The notes: generated by a model from the letters alone, not told the origin. A DNA stretch of 64,000 nt from Candidatus Eisenbacteria bacterium (GCA_016235265.1 JACRLI010000024.1:1-64000); one strand, 5' to 3'. Counted from the stretch's first letter, positions 1-9,229 are shown. Numbers and translations: made by a program.

Positions 1-1
1 G

Positions 2-91
2 GGCCATCGGCATCTCCCGCAGTTGGTCAGCGCACTCGCCCGCGCCCTGAACATCAAGCAGCAGTCCAAGCGGCTGGAAGAGGCCGCGTGA
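2..91 (+). CDS. C-terminal fragment of an unidentified protein
   Basis: An open frame enters from the left edge and ends at TGA 89-91. It gives 29 residues, ending in ALNIKQQSKRLEEAA, a charged amphipathic-looking helix. The start lies outside the window. I do not recognise the family from this tail. It may equally be a chance open frame, since 90 bases without a stop is not significant in this composition. Confidence 0.3.
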   Translation, partial: GHRHLPQLVSALARALNIKQQSKRLEEAA

Positions 92-120
92 TCACACGAT
101 GGAGCCGTGGAGAATTCCAA

Positions 121-609
121 CTAAGAATGGGCTTGCTTCCAGTACTCCGCCCGGATGGACCTCGAGTCTCCCACGCCTCCGGTGTCCCCTTGCACACGAA
201 TCGGTGCCGCCGCCTCACATACATAGAACCTGTTTGCCGAGTCCGCCTCAACGACCATCCTGACGACCATTTCCCCCTCTCCACTCCTTATTGGGGTGGC
301 CTCGATCAACCACGTAGTGAAGCTACCCCCTCCGAGGGCGGTCACGACCGTATCCCCTGATAGCACTCTCAGGAATCCCGGAAGCGCCACACTTATCCGA
401 CACCACTTCCCGTGCCTCCCATCGACTTCGACAGATGGGCGGATTTGAAGCGTCGCCCCGACCTTCACTACGCCCGCACCCACTGCGATTCCAGCGCCGA
501 AGGGAGGTGTCCCCCTCAACTGAGGCCTCGCAGCGACAAGATCCGACCAGCCTAACAGCATGTGCGCCACCACCGTCGCAAGTACGCTCCATCGTGCTAC
601 CCTGCTCAT
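121..609 (-). CDS. Small secreted protein of unknown function
   Basis: 162 residues. Residues 1-28 look like a signal peptide (Arg-containing start, then a hydrophobic stretch ending around LVAA). The mature part is rich in Val/Thr/Ser and likely beta-stranded. It has only two cysteines (KWCRIS and FYVCEA), which could form one disulfide after export. The gene lies 48 bases downstream of the Fic gene on the same strand, so co-transcription is possible. I do not recognise a family. Composition is less GC-rich than the core of the window, as for the Fic gene, suggesting both arrived together (inference). Confidence 0.6.
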   Translation of the reverse strand: MSRVARWSVLATVVAHMLLGWSDLVAARPQLRGTPPFGAGIAVGAGVVKVGATLQIRPSVEVDGRHGKWCRISVALPGFLRVLSGDTVVTALGGGSFTTWLIEATPIRSGEGEMVVRMVVEADSANRFYVCEAAAPIRVQGDTGGVGDSRSIRAEYWKQAHS

Positions 610-657
610 CTCACGTTCACCACTTTCCGCCCAGGTCCAGTCTGGACACGGCTAGCT

Positions 658-1827
658 TTAAATCCCCGGTTTCCGCATTTGCGAATCCGGGGCAAATGGA
701 TCCTCATCAGTTCTGTTTGGTTCGCGGGTGCGCCGCCGGACTTCCTGGAGCTTCTCACCCGCCACGTAGTACCGACCGCGCTTCTCTCCCTTTGGAATCA
801 GAAGCCCGAGTTCGGCCAGCTTGCTCAGGTCCCTTGAGGCAACAGCGGGGGTGACCTCCGCGTTCTTCCTGTACATGGGATTGCGTACCCGGAGAGACCA
901 ACTTGCATCCGCCAGGGCGAATAGCATTCGGCCGGGCAGGCCAAAGTCCGCAGCGATGGCTTCAAGCTCGTCCCAGAGCTTCTGGAGTTCCTTCGTTCTT
1001 CGGAGGATTGTCAGCATCTGTCGAAAATGGGCTGTCAGGCAGAAGCGCACCCAAATCCTGCAGTCTTCGTCTGGGTTCCAGTGTCCCTGACCCACGTGCG
1101 CCAACACATCATAGTACTCTCGCCTGTTCCTGCCCAGGTACTCCTCGATACTGCAGAACTGTGGTGCTTGCACTCCAGATCGGACCAGGATCAGAGTCTG
1201 CAGGCACCTCCCCATGCGCCCGTTACCATCCCGAAACGGATGGATCATCACCAGATTCAGGTGCGCCATGGCGGCGCTCACGATGTGGGGAGCCTCTCCC
1301 TCGTGGGCATCTCGCCGAATGGACTCCATAAGTTCCTGCATCAGTCCGTCGACCAGGGATTCATCCGGCCCTGTGTAGACCACCTTCTTGCTCTCTTCGT
1401 CGATCACGCTGATTGACCCGGCGCGCCAGCGACCGGGCCACTTGGAGAGGTCATGGCTGAGCATCATGAAATGAAGCGATTTCAGGAGTTCGTTTGAGTA
1501 GGTGAAATGTGGGTCTTTGCCGAGCTGCAGAACGTACGTCATGGCTTGGCGATATCCATCTACCGCGATCCATGCTTCAGTTCGCTCGTCCATCGGCTCC
1601 TCACCCTCGATCGCCGCAATCGCCTCGTCCTGGGTGACGTTGTACCCCTCAATGCTGTTTGACCCGCGGATCGCCTTTGCGAGAGCATTCCTGGCAAGCA
1701 GGCCTGTCCATCTCACGGGATCTTGGAGTACGTAACTGAGGCTGTCTTTCATTGCGGAGATCCGCGCGATTACCCCCATCTCGAGGTCGTCCAGCGCGGG
1801 AGCTTCGAAGATCCGTCGGTTAGTCAT
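658..1827 (-). CDS. Fic family protein (class II, probable AMPylase)
   Basis: 389 residues. The Fic catalytic loop is intact at about 196-207 (HPFRDGNGRMGR), giving the catalytic His, the Asp/Gly/Asn anion-hole residues and the terminal Arg needed for NMP transfer. An N-terminal inhibitory helix motif of the [S/T]xxxE[G/N] type is visible at 56-61 (SNSIEG), which places it in the N-terminally inhibited class II. The C-terminal 90 residues resemble a winged helix (DLSKLAELGLLIPKG), as in many Fic-wHTH proteins. Fic proteins usually transfer AMP from ATP to Ser/Thr/Tyr hydroxyls; the target here is unknown. The ATG has a good ribosome-binding site (GGAGGT 9 bases upstream) and a recognisable promoter. 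Local G+C is about 53-58%, unlike most of the window, suggesting acquisition. No separate antitoxin is visible. Confidence 0.93.
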   Translation of the reverse strand: MTNRRIFEAPALDDLEMGVIARISAMKDSLSYVLQDPVRWTGLLARNALAKAIRGSNSIEGYNVTQDEAIAAIEGEEPMDERTEAWIAVDGYRQAMTYVLQLGKDPHFTYSNELLKSLHFMMLSHDLSKWPGRWRAGSISVIDEESKKVVYTGPDESLVDGLMQELMESIRRDAHEGEAPHIVSAAMAHLNLVMIHPFRDGNGRMGRCLQTLILVRSGVQAPQFCSIEEYLGRNRREYYDVLAHVGQGHWNPDEDCRIWVRFCLTAHFRQMLTILRRTKELQKLWDELEAIAADFGLPGRMLFALADASWSLRVRNPMYRKNAEVTPAVASRDLSKLAELGLLIPKGEKRGRYYVAGEKLQEVRRRTREPNRTDEDPFAPDSQMRKPGI

Positions 1828-1849
1828 TTGAAAAACACCTCCACGACAT

Positions 1850-1879
1850 ATAATATAGGTTCAGGAGTCTGTTTGTAAA
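1850..1879 (-). promoter_or_regulatory. Sigma70-type promoter for the Fic gene
   Basis: Read on the minus strand: -35 TTTACA (1874-1879), an 18-base spacer, and -10 TATTAT (1850-1855), ending 22 bases before the ATG. The AT-rich island stands out in its surroundings. Confidence 0.6.
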
Positions 1880-2092
1880 CGCCTTTCTTGTCGGATACCA
1901 CCCTGGCAGTCCGGGCAGGGTGTGGACTCGAGAATGCTGGGCGATGCCACCTGGCCGAGTCACAGCCGCTTTCTCAGGCGCTCCTGGTCATGTAGTTACG
2001 TCATCCCGGGCCACTAACCACCCGTGGACAGCTGGGTAAATTACTGTCCTACTGGACGTTCCGGAAAACCGACCCACTACTTCAGAATCCCC
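1880..2092. other. Intergenic region between Fic and SPFH genes
   Basis: This is the part of the 317-base divergent gap (1828-2144) between the two promoters. I see no open frame, strong hairpin or repeat in it. G+C is intermediate. It probably only separates the two divergent transcription units. Confidence 0.5.
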
Positions 2093-2122
2093 TTGACTCG
2101 CACGCAATCAAAATGATATCAT
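2093..2122 (+). promoter_or_regulatory. Sigma70-type promoter for the SPFH/Arc-like pair
   Basis: -35 TTGACT (2093-2098), an 18-base spacer, and -10 TATCAT (2117-2122). Transcription would start near 2129, leaving a very short leader that carries the AAAGGAGGG ribosome-binding site just before the ATG at 2145. Confidence 0.6.
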
Positions 2123-2144
2123 CCTGACATCAAAGGAGGGTCCC

Positions 2145-3014
2145 ATGATCCAGGAGAAACCTGCTCACGCGCTCCCCGGAATCCCGACGATGCTCCTGCT
2201 CTTGCTCGTCCTCGCGGGGTCGCTCACATGGTTGATCATCTTCGCCGTCCACCAGTTCGCGCCCGGGGTCATCAGCATGGCCGTGACCCTGCTGGTGAGC
2301 ATCCTGTTCCTCGGCGGGCTGACCGTGGTGAACCCGAACGACGCCTGCGTGGTGCAGCTCTTCGGCACCTACGTGGGCAGCGTCAAGCAGCAGGGCTTCT
2401 GGTGGGTGAACCCGTTCACCACCCGCAAGCGCATCTCGCTCCGTATCCGGAACTTCGAGAGCGCCAAGCTCAAGGTGAACGACCATGACGGCAACCCCAT
2501 CGAGATCGCCGCGGTGGTGGTGTGGAAGGTGGTGGAGAGCGCCGAGGCGGCCTTCGAGGTGGACAACTACGAGAACTTCGTCACGGTCCAGAGCGAGGCG
2601 GCGCTGCGCAACCTGTCCACGACGCACCCCTACGACACGCACGTGGATGGCGAGACGAGCCTGCGCGGGAACACCGCCGAGATCGCCGAGCAGCTGAAGA
2701 AGGAGATCCAGGACCGTCTGTCCAAGGCCGGCGTGCAGGTGATCGAGTCGCGCATCAGCCACCTGGCGTACGCGCCCGAGATCGCCAGCGCCATGCTGCA
2801 GCGCCAGCAGGCCGGCGCGATCATCGCCGCGCGCACCCGTATCGTGGAGGGCGCGGTGAGCATGGTGGAAATGGCGCTCGAGAAGCTGGCCGAGAAGAAG
2901 ACCGTCACGCTCGACGAGGACCGCAAGGCCGCGATGGTGAGCAACCTGCTGGTGGTGCTGTGCAGCGACCGGCACGCGCAGCCGGTGGTCAACACCGGCA
3001 CGCTGTACCAGTAG
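2145..3014 (+). CDS. SPFH/Band 7 domain membrane protein
   Basis: 289 residues. Two hydrophobic segments (about 16-38 and 41-60) anchor the N-terminus. An SPFH/prohibitin-like domain follows, opening with [20 protein letters not shown] at about 64-83 and containing the typical pattern WWVNPF...R.SLR..NFE...LKVND.DGNPIEI. An Ala/Glu-rich helix occupies the last 70 residues. SPFH proteins form ring or scaffold assemblies in membrane microdomains; a specific role cannot be read from the sequence. The start is set by AAAGGAGGG immediately upstream. The Arc-like gene begins 13 bases after the stop, so the two are surely co-transcribed. Confidence 0.92.
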   Translation: MIQEKPAHALPGIPTMLLLLLVLAGSLTWLIIFAVHQFAPGVISMAVTLLVSILFLGGLTVVNPNDACVVQLFGTYVGSVKQQGFWWVNPFTTRKRISLRIRNFESAKLKVNDHDGNPIEIAAVVVWKVVESAEAAFEVDNYENFVTVQSEAALRNLSTTHPYDTHVDGETSLRGNTAEIAEQLKKEIQDRLSKAGVQVIESRISHLAYAPEIASAMLQRQQAGAIIAARTRIVEGAVSMVEMALEKLAEKKTVTLDEDRKAAMVSNLLVVLCSDRHAQPVVNTGTLYQ

Positions 3015-3027
3015 AAGGCGGCCCGAC

Positions 3028-3234
3028 GTGGCGGAGCGCAAGTCCTTCCTGCTCAGGATCGACCCGGCGGTGCTGGAAGCCATGCAGCGCTGGGCCGCCG
3101 CGGACCTGCGGAGCCTGAACGCCCAGGTGGAGTTCGTGCTTCGCAGGATCCTCGCGGAGGAAGGCCGGCTGCGCTCCGATGCGTCTCCCCGGAGTCCCCG
3201 GCGGGAAACGGACGCCGGCGAAGCGGCCGAGTGA
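3028..3234 (+). CDS. Arc-like ribbon-helix-helix protein
   Basis: 68 residues from a GTG start. The first 45 residues match the Arc/MetJ-type fold seen in small DNA-binding proteins: a short strand (KSFLLRID), then helices [19 protein letters not shown] and [11 protein letters not shown]. The tail is charged and probably disordered. In other families such proteins are repressors or antitoxins. Here it follows the SPFH gene directly, so it may autoregulate the pair or help assemble it (inference). It ends 6 bases before the convergent stop of the phosphoesterase gene. Confidence 0.8.
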   Translation: MAERKSFLLRIDPAVLEAMQRWAAADLRSLNAQVEFVLRRILAEEGRLRSDASPRSPRRETDAGEAAE

Positions 3235-3240
3235 CCGGCC

Positions 3241-5670
3241 CTACTCCACCCGGATCAGCGCCCTCGCCCGCCGCTCGCCGCGGAATTCCAGCGCGCACCA
3301 GTAGGCGCCGGCGGGCGCGCGGCGGCCTCGCGCGTCGCGGCCGTCCCAGCGGGCCTGGTGCGGGCCCGCCGCCTGCGCCTCGTCCACCAGCGTCGTGACG
3401 CGGCGCCCCGCCGCGTCGAATACCGTGATCCGCGCGCGGCCGGACGCGGGCAGCTCGTAGCTCACGTGGGACGCGCCGCGCGAAGGATTCGGCGAGACGG
3501 CGGAGAGCCGCAGCGCCGCCCGCGCGGCGGCCGCTCCCGGGATCCCTATGGCGGTCCCCTTGAGCACCGTGAAGCTGTCCCTCACCACGCCGAGGTCGTC
3601 CAGGAAGCGCGCGTCCAGGCGCGCCCCGTCGAAGTCCAGGAGCATCGAGCCCATCACGTTGAGCGAGACCACCATGACCGGGTGATCCAGCGTTCCCCCG
3701 CTCGCCTGGCACGAACTTCCCGCCACCGCGTACACCGAGCCCTCCCCGGGGGCATTCCCCAGCGTGGGCTTGTGGTAGGCGCCGGTCCCGGCCTCCCGGC
3801 CGTCGCCGGAGTCCACCTTCATCGCGGAAGTCAGCGTGTTCGACTTGCCGTAGTGGCTCTTCAGCAGGAAGGAGCGCTCGTAGGAGTGGCTGTGCCCGGT
3901 CAGGACCAGGTCCACGCCCAGGGAGTCGAGGATGGGCAGCACGTTCTGGCGCATGTCGCGCATGCGTCCGCCGCTGTCCAGGTCGTTGTCCGAGTCGTGC
4001 GAGCCCTTGGTGTACGGAGGGTGATGCCAGAAGGCGATCACCCACGGACGCGGCGTGCTCGCCAGGTCGGAGCGCAGCCACTGCAGCATCGCCCCGCCCA
4101 CCGCACGACTGCTGCCCTCCGAGTCCAGGCATATGAAGTGGACCTGCCCGTGGTCGAACGAGTAGTACGCCTCGGTCCCGGAGGGCACTCCCCCGGCCTG
4201 GGCGGCGGCAGGCATGGTGAACACGTCGTAGTAGTCGTTGTTGGGTCCCGCGTACAGAACGTCGTGGTTGCCCCGGGTGGGCCACAGCACGGCGCGCCGC
4301 AACATGTCGGGATACATGTCGAACACCCCGGCCTGGTATTGCGCGTCGGTGCCGCTGCTGTAGGCGTTGTCGCCGAGCATCAGCCACAGGTCGGTGGCGA
4401 AGGAGCCCGGGTGATTGCGGAACGCGTCGCGCACCGCCCGCGCTCCCGCGTTGCCCAGGCCCGAGTCGCCCAGGATCCACGCCCGGGTGCGCCGCGGGGT
4501 CCCGGCCACCGGATGGGTGACGAACGTGCAGGTGGTGTCGCCGCCCGCAAGCGGGCCGGCGGAGGTGCCCACCGAGTAGTAGTAGCGCGTGTCGGGTGAA
4601 AGACCGGTCAGGGCCAGTTCGTGCTCGGTGGTCAGCGCGGCGTCGGAGAGCGAGCCCGGCTGGCTCGCGGGCGACGGCCCCCACGTGACCCGGCTGTCGG
4701 TGGCCACGTCGGTGCGCCAGCGCACCGTGATGCCCGCGGGGGTGGCGAGTTGGAGATACGGGCCACGCGTGACCAGCGCTGCGACCGGCGCAAGGCGGGC
4801 ATCCGGGACCGCGCCGGAGGCGGGCTCGAGACGGAACTCCCGAACAGGGGCGGAAGCCGGAGCGACGCCGCCCCTCGGCGCGACGACACCCACCGGCGTC
4901 GCTCCGGGGGCGGGCGCGGCGCCCGCGTCATTCCCCGAATCCCAGCGCGCGGTCGCGTCCGACTGCCTGCGCAGCGCGGCACCGCGTCGTCCCAATCTCG
5001 CTTCCAGGCTGGCCGCGGCGCCTTCGAGCGCCGGGGCCGGCCCCAGGCGTGAGATTCCCGCCTCGAGGGCGGCCAGCGCGGCCGCGGCCCCTCCGGGGCC
5101 CGCCGCACGCTCGTCCGCCAGGCGCAGGTACCAATCGGGATCCGGCGCGGCGGCGGACGCCACGGCGAATTCCAGGTCCTCCGCGGCGCCGGCGTGGTCT
5201 CCCGCGGCCGAGCGCACCCGGGCGCGCAGCACCCGCGCGGGCAAGTCGTGCGGCGCACCGGCCAGCAGCGCGTTCAGGACGATCCGCGCCTGCGCGGGGT
5301 GACCGGAATCGAGCAGCAGCGAAGCCCCCTCGAGCGGCAGCCCGGGCAGGTCCGGTCCCAGGCGGGCGGCGCGGTCCAGGTCGGCGCCGGCCGCGGCCCA
5401 TTCGTGGTTGCTGCGCCGAAGCTGCGCCCGCTGCAGGTAGAGCTCCGCCCTTGAGGGCTCCCGCCGAATCGCGAGGTCGAGGGCGCGGAGGTGGTCCTGG
5501 ATGGGGGCGTGGGCCAGTGCCGCGGTGGCCCACGGGCAAGCCAGCAGGGCGAGGGCGAGCGCGAGTGGGCGCAGGTCGCCGTACCGGGACACGAGCCGGG
5601 AGGAAATCCCGGCGGAAGAGCGGGAAGAAGCCCGTCGGAATGCCTCGGCGGCGATCCGGATGCGTGGCAT
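3241..5670 (-). CDS. Secreted metallophosphoesterase with TPR, Fn3-like and FlgD-like C-terminal domains
   Basis: 809 residues. After an N-terminal extension and hydrophobic signal (about 33-54) comes a TPR-like helical region (55-235), then an Ala/Pro linker. A fibronectin-III-like purple-acid-phosphatase N-domain follows (about 300-385, TRGPYLQL...GITVRW). The calcineurin-like phosphoesterase core carries GDSG (401-404), GDN (433-435), GNHD (467-470), WHHPP and GHSHSYER, so all metal ligands are present. The last 90 residues (SPNPSRG...FDAAGRRV...WDGRD..G...PAGAYW) form the FlgD-like/T9SS-type sorting Ig domain common in FCB-related and Eisenbacteria-like genomes. It is likely exported and perhaps cell-surface attached; the substrate is unknown. 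The ATG at 5670 is favoured by AAGGA seven bases upstream. A later GTG at 5592 would give a tidier signal peptide but has no ribosome-binding site. Confidence 0.9.
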   Translation of the reverse strand: MPRIRIAAEAFRRASSRSSAGISSRLVSRYGDLRPLALALALLACPWATAALAHAPIQDHLRALDLAIRREPSRAELYLQRAQLRRSNHEWAAAGADLDRAARLGPDLPGLPLEGASLLLDSGHPAQARIVLNALLAGAPHDLPARVLRARVRSAAGDHAGAAEDLEFAVASAAAPDPDWYLRLADERAAGPGGAAAALAALEAGISRLGPAPALEGAAASLEARLGRRGAALRRQSDATARWDSGNDAGAAPAPGATPVGVVAPRGGVAPASAPVREFRLEPASGAVPDARLAPVAALVTRGPYLQLATPAGITVRWRTDVATDSRVTWGPSPASQPGSLSDAALTTEHELALTGLSPDTRYYYSVGTSAGPLAGGDTTCTFVTHPVAGTPRRTRAWILGDSGLGNAGARAVRDAFRNHPGSFATDLWLMLGDNAYSSGTDAQYQAGVFDMYPDMLRRAVLWPTRGNHDVLYAGPNNDYYDVFTMPAAAQAGGVPSGTEAYYSFDHGQVHFICLDSEGSSRAVGGAMLQWLRSDLASTPRPWVIAFWHHPPYTKGSHDSDNDLDSGGRMRDMRQNVLPILDSLGVDLVLTGHSHSYERSFLLKSHYGKSNTLTSAMKVDSGDGREAGTGAYHKPTLGNAPGEGSVYAVAGSSCQASGGTLDHPVMVVSLNVMGSMLLDFDGARLDARFLDDLGVVRDSFTVLKGTAIGIPGAAAARAALRLSAVSPNPSRGASHVSYELPASGRARITVFDAAGRRVTTLVDEAQAAGPHQARWDGRDARGRRAPAGAYWCALEFRGERRARALIRVE

Positions 5671-6136
5671 GTGTGTGTCCTTGTCAGGGGGGGCCGGAAG
5701 TCCGCCACAAGTCTAGCACGGCCGCGGCTCGACACCGACCGCCCCACAAGCAGAAGCCGCCGGGTGTGCCCGCCCGGCGGCTTCTTCGTGGATGCGTCAC
5801 CGTCTGCACGGAATCGCACCCGCGGGGAACAGGATCGCAACTTTGGGGCTGCCCGACGGAGATCGGCATCGCCCCGGCAGCTCGTCCGGCCTGTCTTGTC
5901 AGTGAATCCAGAGCCTTGGAGCCGGCCTGGGTGCGGAGCGGGGGTGCCCGAGGGGTCCTGGGGCTGCCGCCCGATTCCGCGTCCTTCGGCCTTCATAGAA
6001 TCAGACGAGGAACACGGGACAAAGGTTGCATCGTTTCAAAACGGAAGCGGCGCGGTGCGGACCCGCCTTCGCGATGCCCCGAACCGCGCCGAACCTGTTG
6101 AATCCCAGCGAATTCCCGCGCTCACCCGCGGGCGGG
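5671..6136. other. 466-base gap without a convincing gene
   Basis: The gap lies between two minus-strand genes. Apart from the perfect hairpin at 5752-5785 I see no ORF with coding character and no recognisable RNA gene. The stretch 5980-6060 is less GC-rich and could hold promoter elements, but I cannot point to a clear pair of boxes. Confidence 0.4.
5752..5785. terminator. 13-bp perfect inverted repeat, possible terminator
   Basis: Arms AGAAGCCGCCGGG (5752-5764) and its exact complement (5773-5785) with an 8-base loop. The T-rich ends of the arms (CTTCTT on the plus strand) resemble a bidirectional intrinsic terminator, but no long U-tract follows on either side. The nearest upstream minus-strand stop is 350 bases away, so its client is unclear. 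Confidence 0.5.
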
Positions 6137-7615
6137 TCACTTCTTCCGAGGCGGTGTCCTCGAAATCCAGGCGGACAGCGTGTCCAGGAATCCCGGCACG
6201 AACTCCTTCTTCATGGACGGGTACTCCGCCGGGCTGCCGGTCTCCGAGGTCAGGAACAGGTGGTTGGCCTTCGGGAACACGTGCGCCCGGAAGGCCTTGT
6301 TGCCACCCTTCCGGAGCGCGCCCTCCACCGCGGGCCGGTTCTGGGCCGTGGGCACCTGGAGGTCCTTCTCGCCGAACAGCGCCAGCACCGGCACGCGCAA
6401 CTTCTGGAGCTCCGGGGCCGGGTCGTGGTCCAGGAAGTAGCGCATCCACGGGCTCTTCGATCCCTGCAACTGCTGGTCCACCACGCCGGCAAGGTACTTC
6501 TCCGGATCTCCCACCGCCTGACGCTGGGCCTCCGGCAGCGCCGCGATCTGCCGGCGGCCCATCTCCATCATGCTGGCGCGCACCGTGTCCCAGGGGATCA
6601 CGCCGCGCACTGCCTTGAAGATGCGCCGCTGCAGCGCGGCCTGCTGCGCCAGTTCCTCGGGGGTGGCCCGGCCGGCGCGTGAGATCTCCTGGCCCTGCTC
6701 CAGCAGGATCTTCTCGCCGGTCACTCCCGGACCCGCCATCAGCACCACGAACGCCACCCCGGGGTTGCGGTTGGCCACCATCGGACCGATCAGCCCGCCC
6801 TCGCTGTGCCCGCAGATGCCCACGCGCTTCGCGTTCACCTCCGGGTGCGCCCGGTGGAAGTCCGGGGAACGGAGATACTCCACCGCTGCGTGGGCGTCTC
6901 CGGCGAAGTCGGCGGTGGTGGAGGCGGCGAAGTCGCCGGTGGACTTCGCGATGCCGCGATCGTCATAGCGCAGCACCGCGACACCGTGACGCGACAGGTG
7001 GTCGGCGATCAGGCGAAATGGCTTGAACGAGAAGATCTCCTCGTCCCGGTTCTGCGGCCCGCTGCCCGTCACCAGGATCACCGCGGGAAACGGCCCCTTG
7101 CCCGGCGGCACGGTCAAGGTGCCGGCCAGCTTCACCTCCCCGTTCGCGAAGCTGACCTCCTCCTCGCGGTACGGAACAGGTTCGGCGGGCACGACGGGTT
7201 TCGCCGCGGCACGGTGCAGAGAGAAGGTGCCCTTGAACGGGCCCTGGGTGTAGTCGCCCGACAGACTGTCGCCCGAGAACGCACCCACGAACGCGCCCGG
7301 CGCGCCGCCCGTCTGGACCGAGAAGCTCACCTTGCCGTCGGCGCCCGAGACGATGTCCACCAGCACCAGCCCCGTCGCGCCCTGCGCGGGGATATCCAAC
7401 GTGCCGGCGAGGCCGCCGTCCTTCGCGGTGAACTCCGCGCTGAGCGCGAGGTTCACGCCCGGCCCCTGCAGGCCTCCTTCCCAGCGCCCGGCCAGGCCGT
7501 CGGCGGCCCGCGCCGCGGCGTGGGGCCATGCCAGCCCGGCCAGCAGCGCGAGGACGGTGCCGAGGGTGAAGAACGCGGCCGGACGGCGCGCGCGAAGGGA
7601 AGCGAAAGCGGACAT
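6137..7615 (-). CDS. Secreted alpha/beta hydrolase (S33-type) with N-terminal beta domain
   Basis: 492 residues. A signal peptide occupies 1-38 (FFTLGTVLALLAGLAW). Residues 42-135 form a beta-rich module (GRWEGGLQ...GTLDIPAQGATGLVL) often found ahead of such hydrolases. The alpha/beta hydrolase domain (about 150-485) has the nucleophile elbow GHSEGG (269-274), a candidate acid in FGEKDLQVP and the catalytic His in PKANHLF. It is probably a periplasmic or extracellular esterase or peptidase; the substrate is unknown. The ATG has AAGGGAG upstream. It stands alone, divergent from the MATE gene. Confidence 0.9.
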   Translation of the reverse strand: MSAFASLRARRPAAFFTLGTVLALLAGLAWPHAAARAADGLAGRWEGGLQGPGVNLALSAEFTAKDGGLAGTLDIPAQGATGLVLVDIVSGADGKVSFSVQTGGAPGAFVGAFSGDSLSGDYTQGPFKGTFSLHRAAAKPVVPAEPVPYREEEVSFANGEVKLAGTLTVPPGKGPFPAVILVTGSGPQNRDEEIFSFKPFRLIADHLSRHGVAVLRYDDRGIAKSTGDFAASTTADFAGDAHAAVEYLRSPDFHRAHPEVNAKRVGICGHSEGGLIGPMVANRNPGVAFVVLMAGPGVTGEKILLEQGQEISRAGRATPEELAQQAALQRRIFKAVRGVIPWDTVRASMMEMGRRQIAALPEAQRQAVGDPEKYLAGVVDQQLQGSKSPWMRYFLDHDPAPELQKLRVPVLALFGEKDLQVPTAQNRPAVEGALRKGGNKAFRAHVFPKANHLFLTSETGSPAEYPSMKKEFVPGFLDTLSAWISRTPPRKK

Positions 7616-7834
7616 GACGGCTCCCTTGATGGGGTGAAAGGGCCGCGGCGCGGCCCGGGGAAGTTCCGGGGGGAATGGTGCAGCGGCCCGCGCGCGGCGT
7701 CAACCCGGGCGCCGCCGATGCGGGACCAGGAGGGACATGTTCACCGTGGATTCGGGCGGTCATGATCGCTGAGGGCGACAGGACGCCGCGAGGCGCTGGC
7801 ATTCCCCCCCCGCCTCGGGTAGCCTCGGCCCCCT

Positions 7835-9229
7835 ATGCACGAACCCGAAGTCACCGACAGCCCGCCGGCGCAGGACGCCGCGGCGGAGAACCGTCCCCGC
7901 GACCTCACGCAGGGGCCGCTGGTGCGCACCGTGATCAGCATGGGCGTGCCGTCGGCGATCGGATTCTCCGCGCAGATCGCATTCACGCTGGTGAATCTCT
8001 TCTGGGTCGGCCGGCTGGGCACCGACGCCATCGCCGGCGTCACGGTGTTCTCGGCGCTGCTGTACGTGCTGTGGTCATTCAATGAAATGATCGGCGCGGG
8101 CAGCGTGCCCATCATCTCGCGGCGCCTGGGCGAGCACGACTTCGCGGAAGCCTCGGTGGCGATCTACCAGACGCTGTTCTTCAAGTTTGCCATGGCGACG
8201 GTGGTGGGGATTGCCGCCTGCGCGCTCACGGGGCCGCTGGTGCACATGATGAACGCGCGCGGCGATGTGGCCGCGCAGGCGATCGCCTACGGCCGGCTGG
8301 CCTCGCTGACGCTGCCGCTGCTCTACTGCATGGTGAGCATCTGGACGGTGCTGCGATCGGCGGGTCGCGCGTCCACCGCCATGATGTTCATGCTCGGATC
8401 GGTGGGGCTCAACATGGTGCTGGACCCGCTGTTCATGCTGGTCCTGGGCCTGGGAGTGCGCGGCGCGGCGATCGCCAACGGCATCACCAACCTCATCTTC
8501 CTGCTGGCCGGCGTGGCGTACCTGCAGTCGGGCCGCGCGGGCTTCCGGCTGCCGGTGCCGCCCCCGCGGCCGTGGATCCGCTGGGACGTGGTGGGTTCCA
8601 TCGTGCGCATCGGCTTTCCCGCCACCGTGGAGTCCATGTCGCGCTCGTTCTCGCTCACCTGGTGTGTCTCGCGCGTGGCGCTTTACGGCTCGGCCGCCGT
8701 GGCGGCCACCGGCATCGCGCAGCGGCTGGTGGACATGGGCACCGTGGTGGGTGTCGGCTTCACGCTCGGGACGATTCCCATCGTGGGCCAGTGCCTGGGC
8801 GCGGGAAAGCCGGAACGGGCCCGGCGCGCGGTGCTGGTCGCGACCGCGATCAGCGCCGGCATCGTGGCACCGGTGGTGATCGCGGAGCTGCTCGCGGCGG
8901 GCCCGTTGGTACGGCTGTTCGATTCCGGCGGGCACGCGCACGAGATCGGCAAGGTGGCGGTGCGGATCATGGCCCCGCTGCAGTTGCTCCTGGCGATCCA
9001 GCTGCCGCTGGCGGCGGCGTTCTGGGGCTCGGGCAACACGCTCTCGACCATGGTCCTGGGCGTGACGTTCGGGGCCGGGGGCACGGTGGCGCTGGTCCTG
9101 GCGGCCGAGGCGCTGGGGTTCCATTCACCGATGGTGGTGTGGGGCGCCATCCTGGCGGCGTACTCGATGGAGCTGGCGGGGTTCGTGCTTTGGTTCCGGC
9201 GCGGGAGCTGGATGAAGGCGAAGATCTAG
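7835..9229 (+). CDS. MATE family multidrug efflux transporter
   Basis: 464 residues with about twelve hydrophobic segments and a short charged N-terminus. Two homologous halves are visible, beginning near VRTVISMGVPSAIGFSAQIA and near GSIVRIGFPATVESMSRSFS, the classic MATE duplication. Members export cationic compounds in exchange for Na+ or H+ at the inner membrane; the substrate cannot be predicted. The ATG lies 219 bases after the divergent hydrolase start. It is monocistronic, and the palindrome at 9242-9263 probably ends it. Confidence 0.93.
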   Translation: MHEPEVTDSPPAQDAAAENRPRDLTQGPLVRTVISMGVPSAIGFSAQIAFTLVNLFWVGRLGTDAIAGVTVFSALLYVLWSFNEMIGAGSVPIISRRLGEHDFAEASVAIYQTLFFKFAMATVVGIAACALTGPLVHMMNARGDVAAQAIAYGRLASLTLPLLYCMVSIWTVLRSAGRASTAMMFMLGSVGLNMVLDPLFMLVLGLGVRGAAIANGITNLIFLLAGVAYLQSGRAGFRLPVPPPRPWIRWDVVGSIVRIGFPATVESMSRSFSLTWCVSRVALYGSAAVAATGIAQRLVDMGTVVGVGFTLGTIPIVGQCLGAGKPERARRAVLVATAISAGIVAPVVIAELLAAGPLVRLFDSGGHAHEIGKVAVRIMAPLQLLLAIQLPLAAAFWGSGNTLSTMVLGVTFGAGGTVALVLAAEALGFHSPMVVWGAILAAYSMELAGFVLWFRRGSWMKAKI

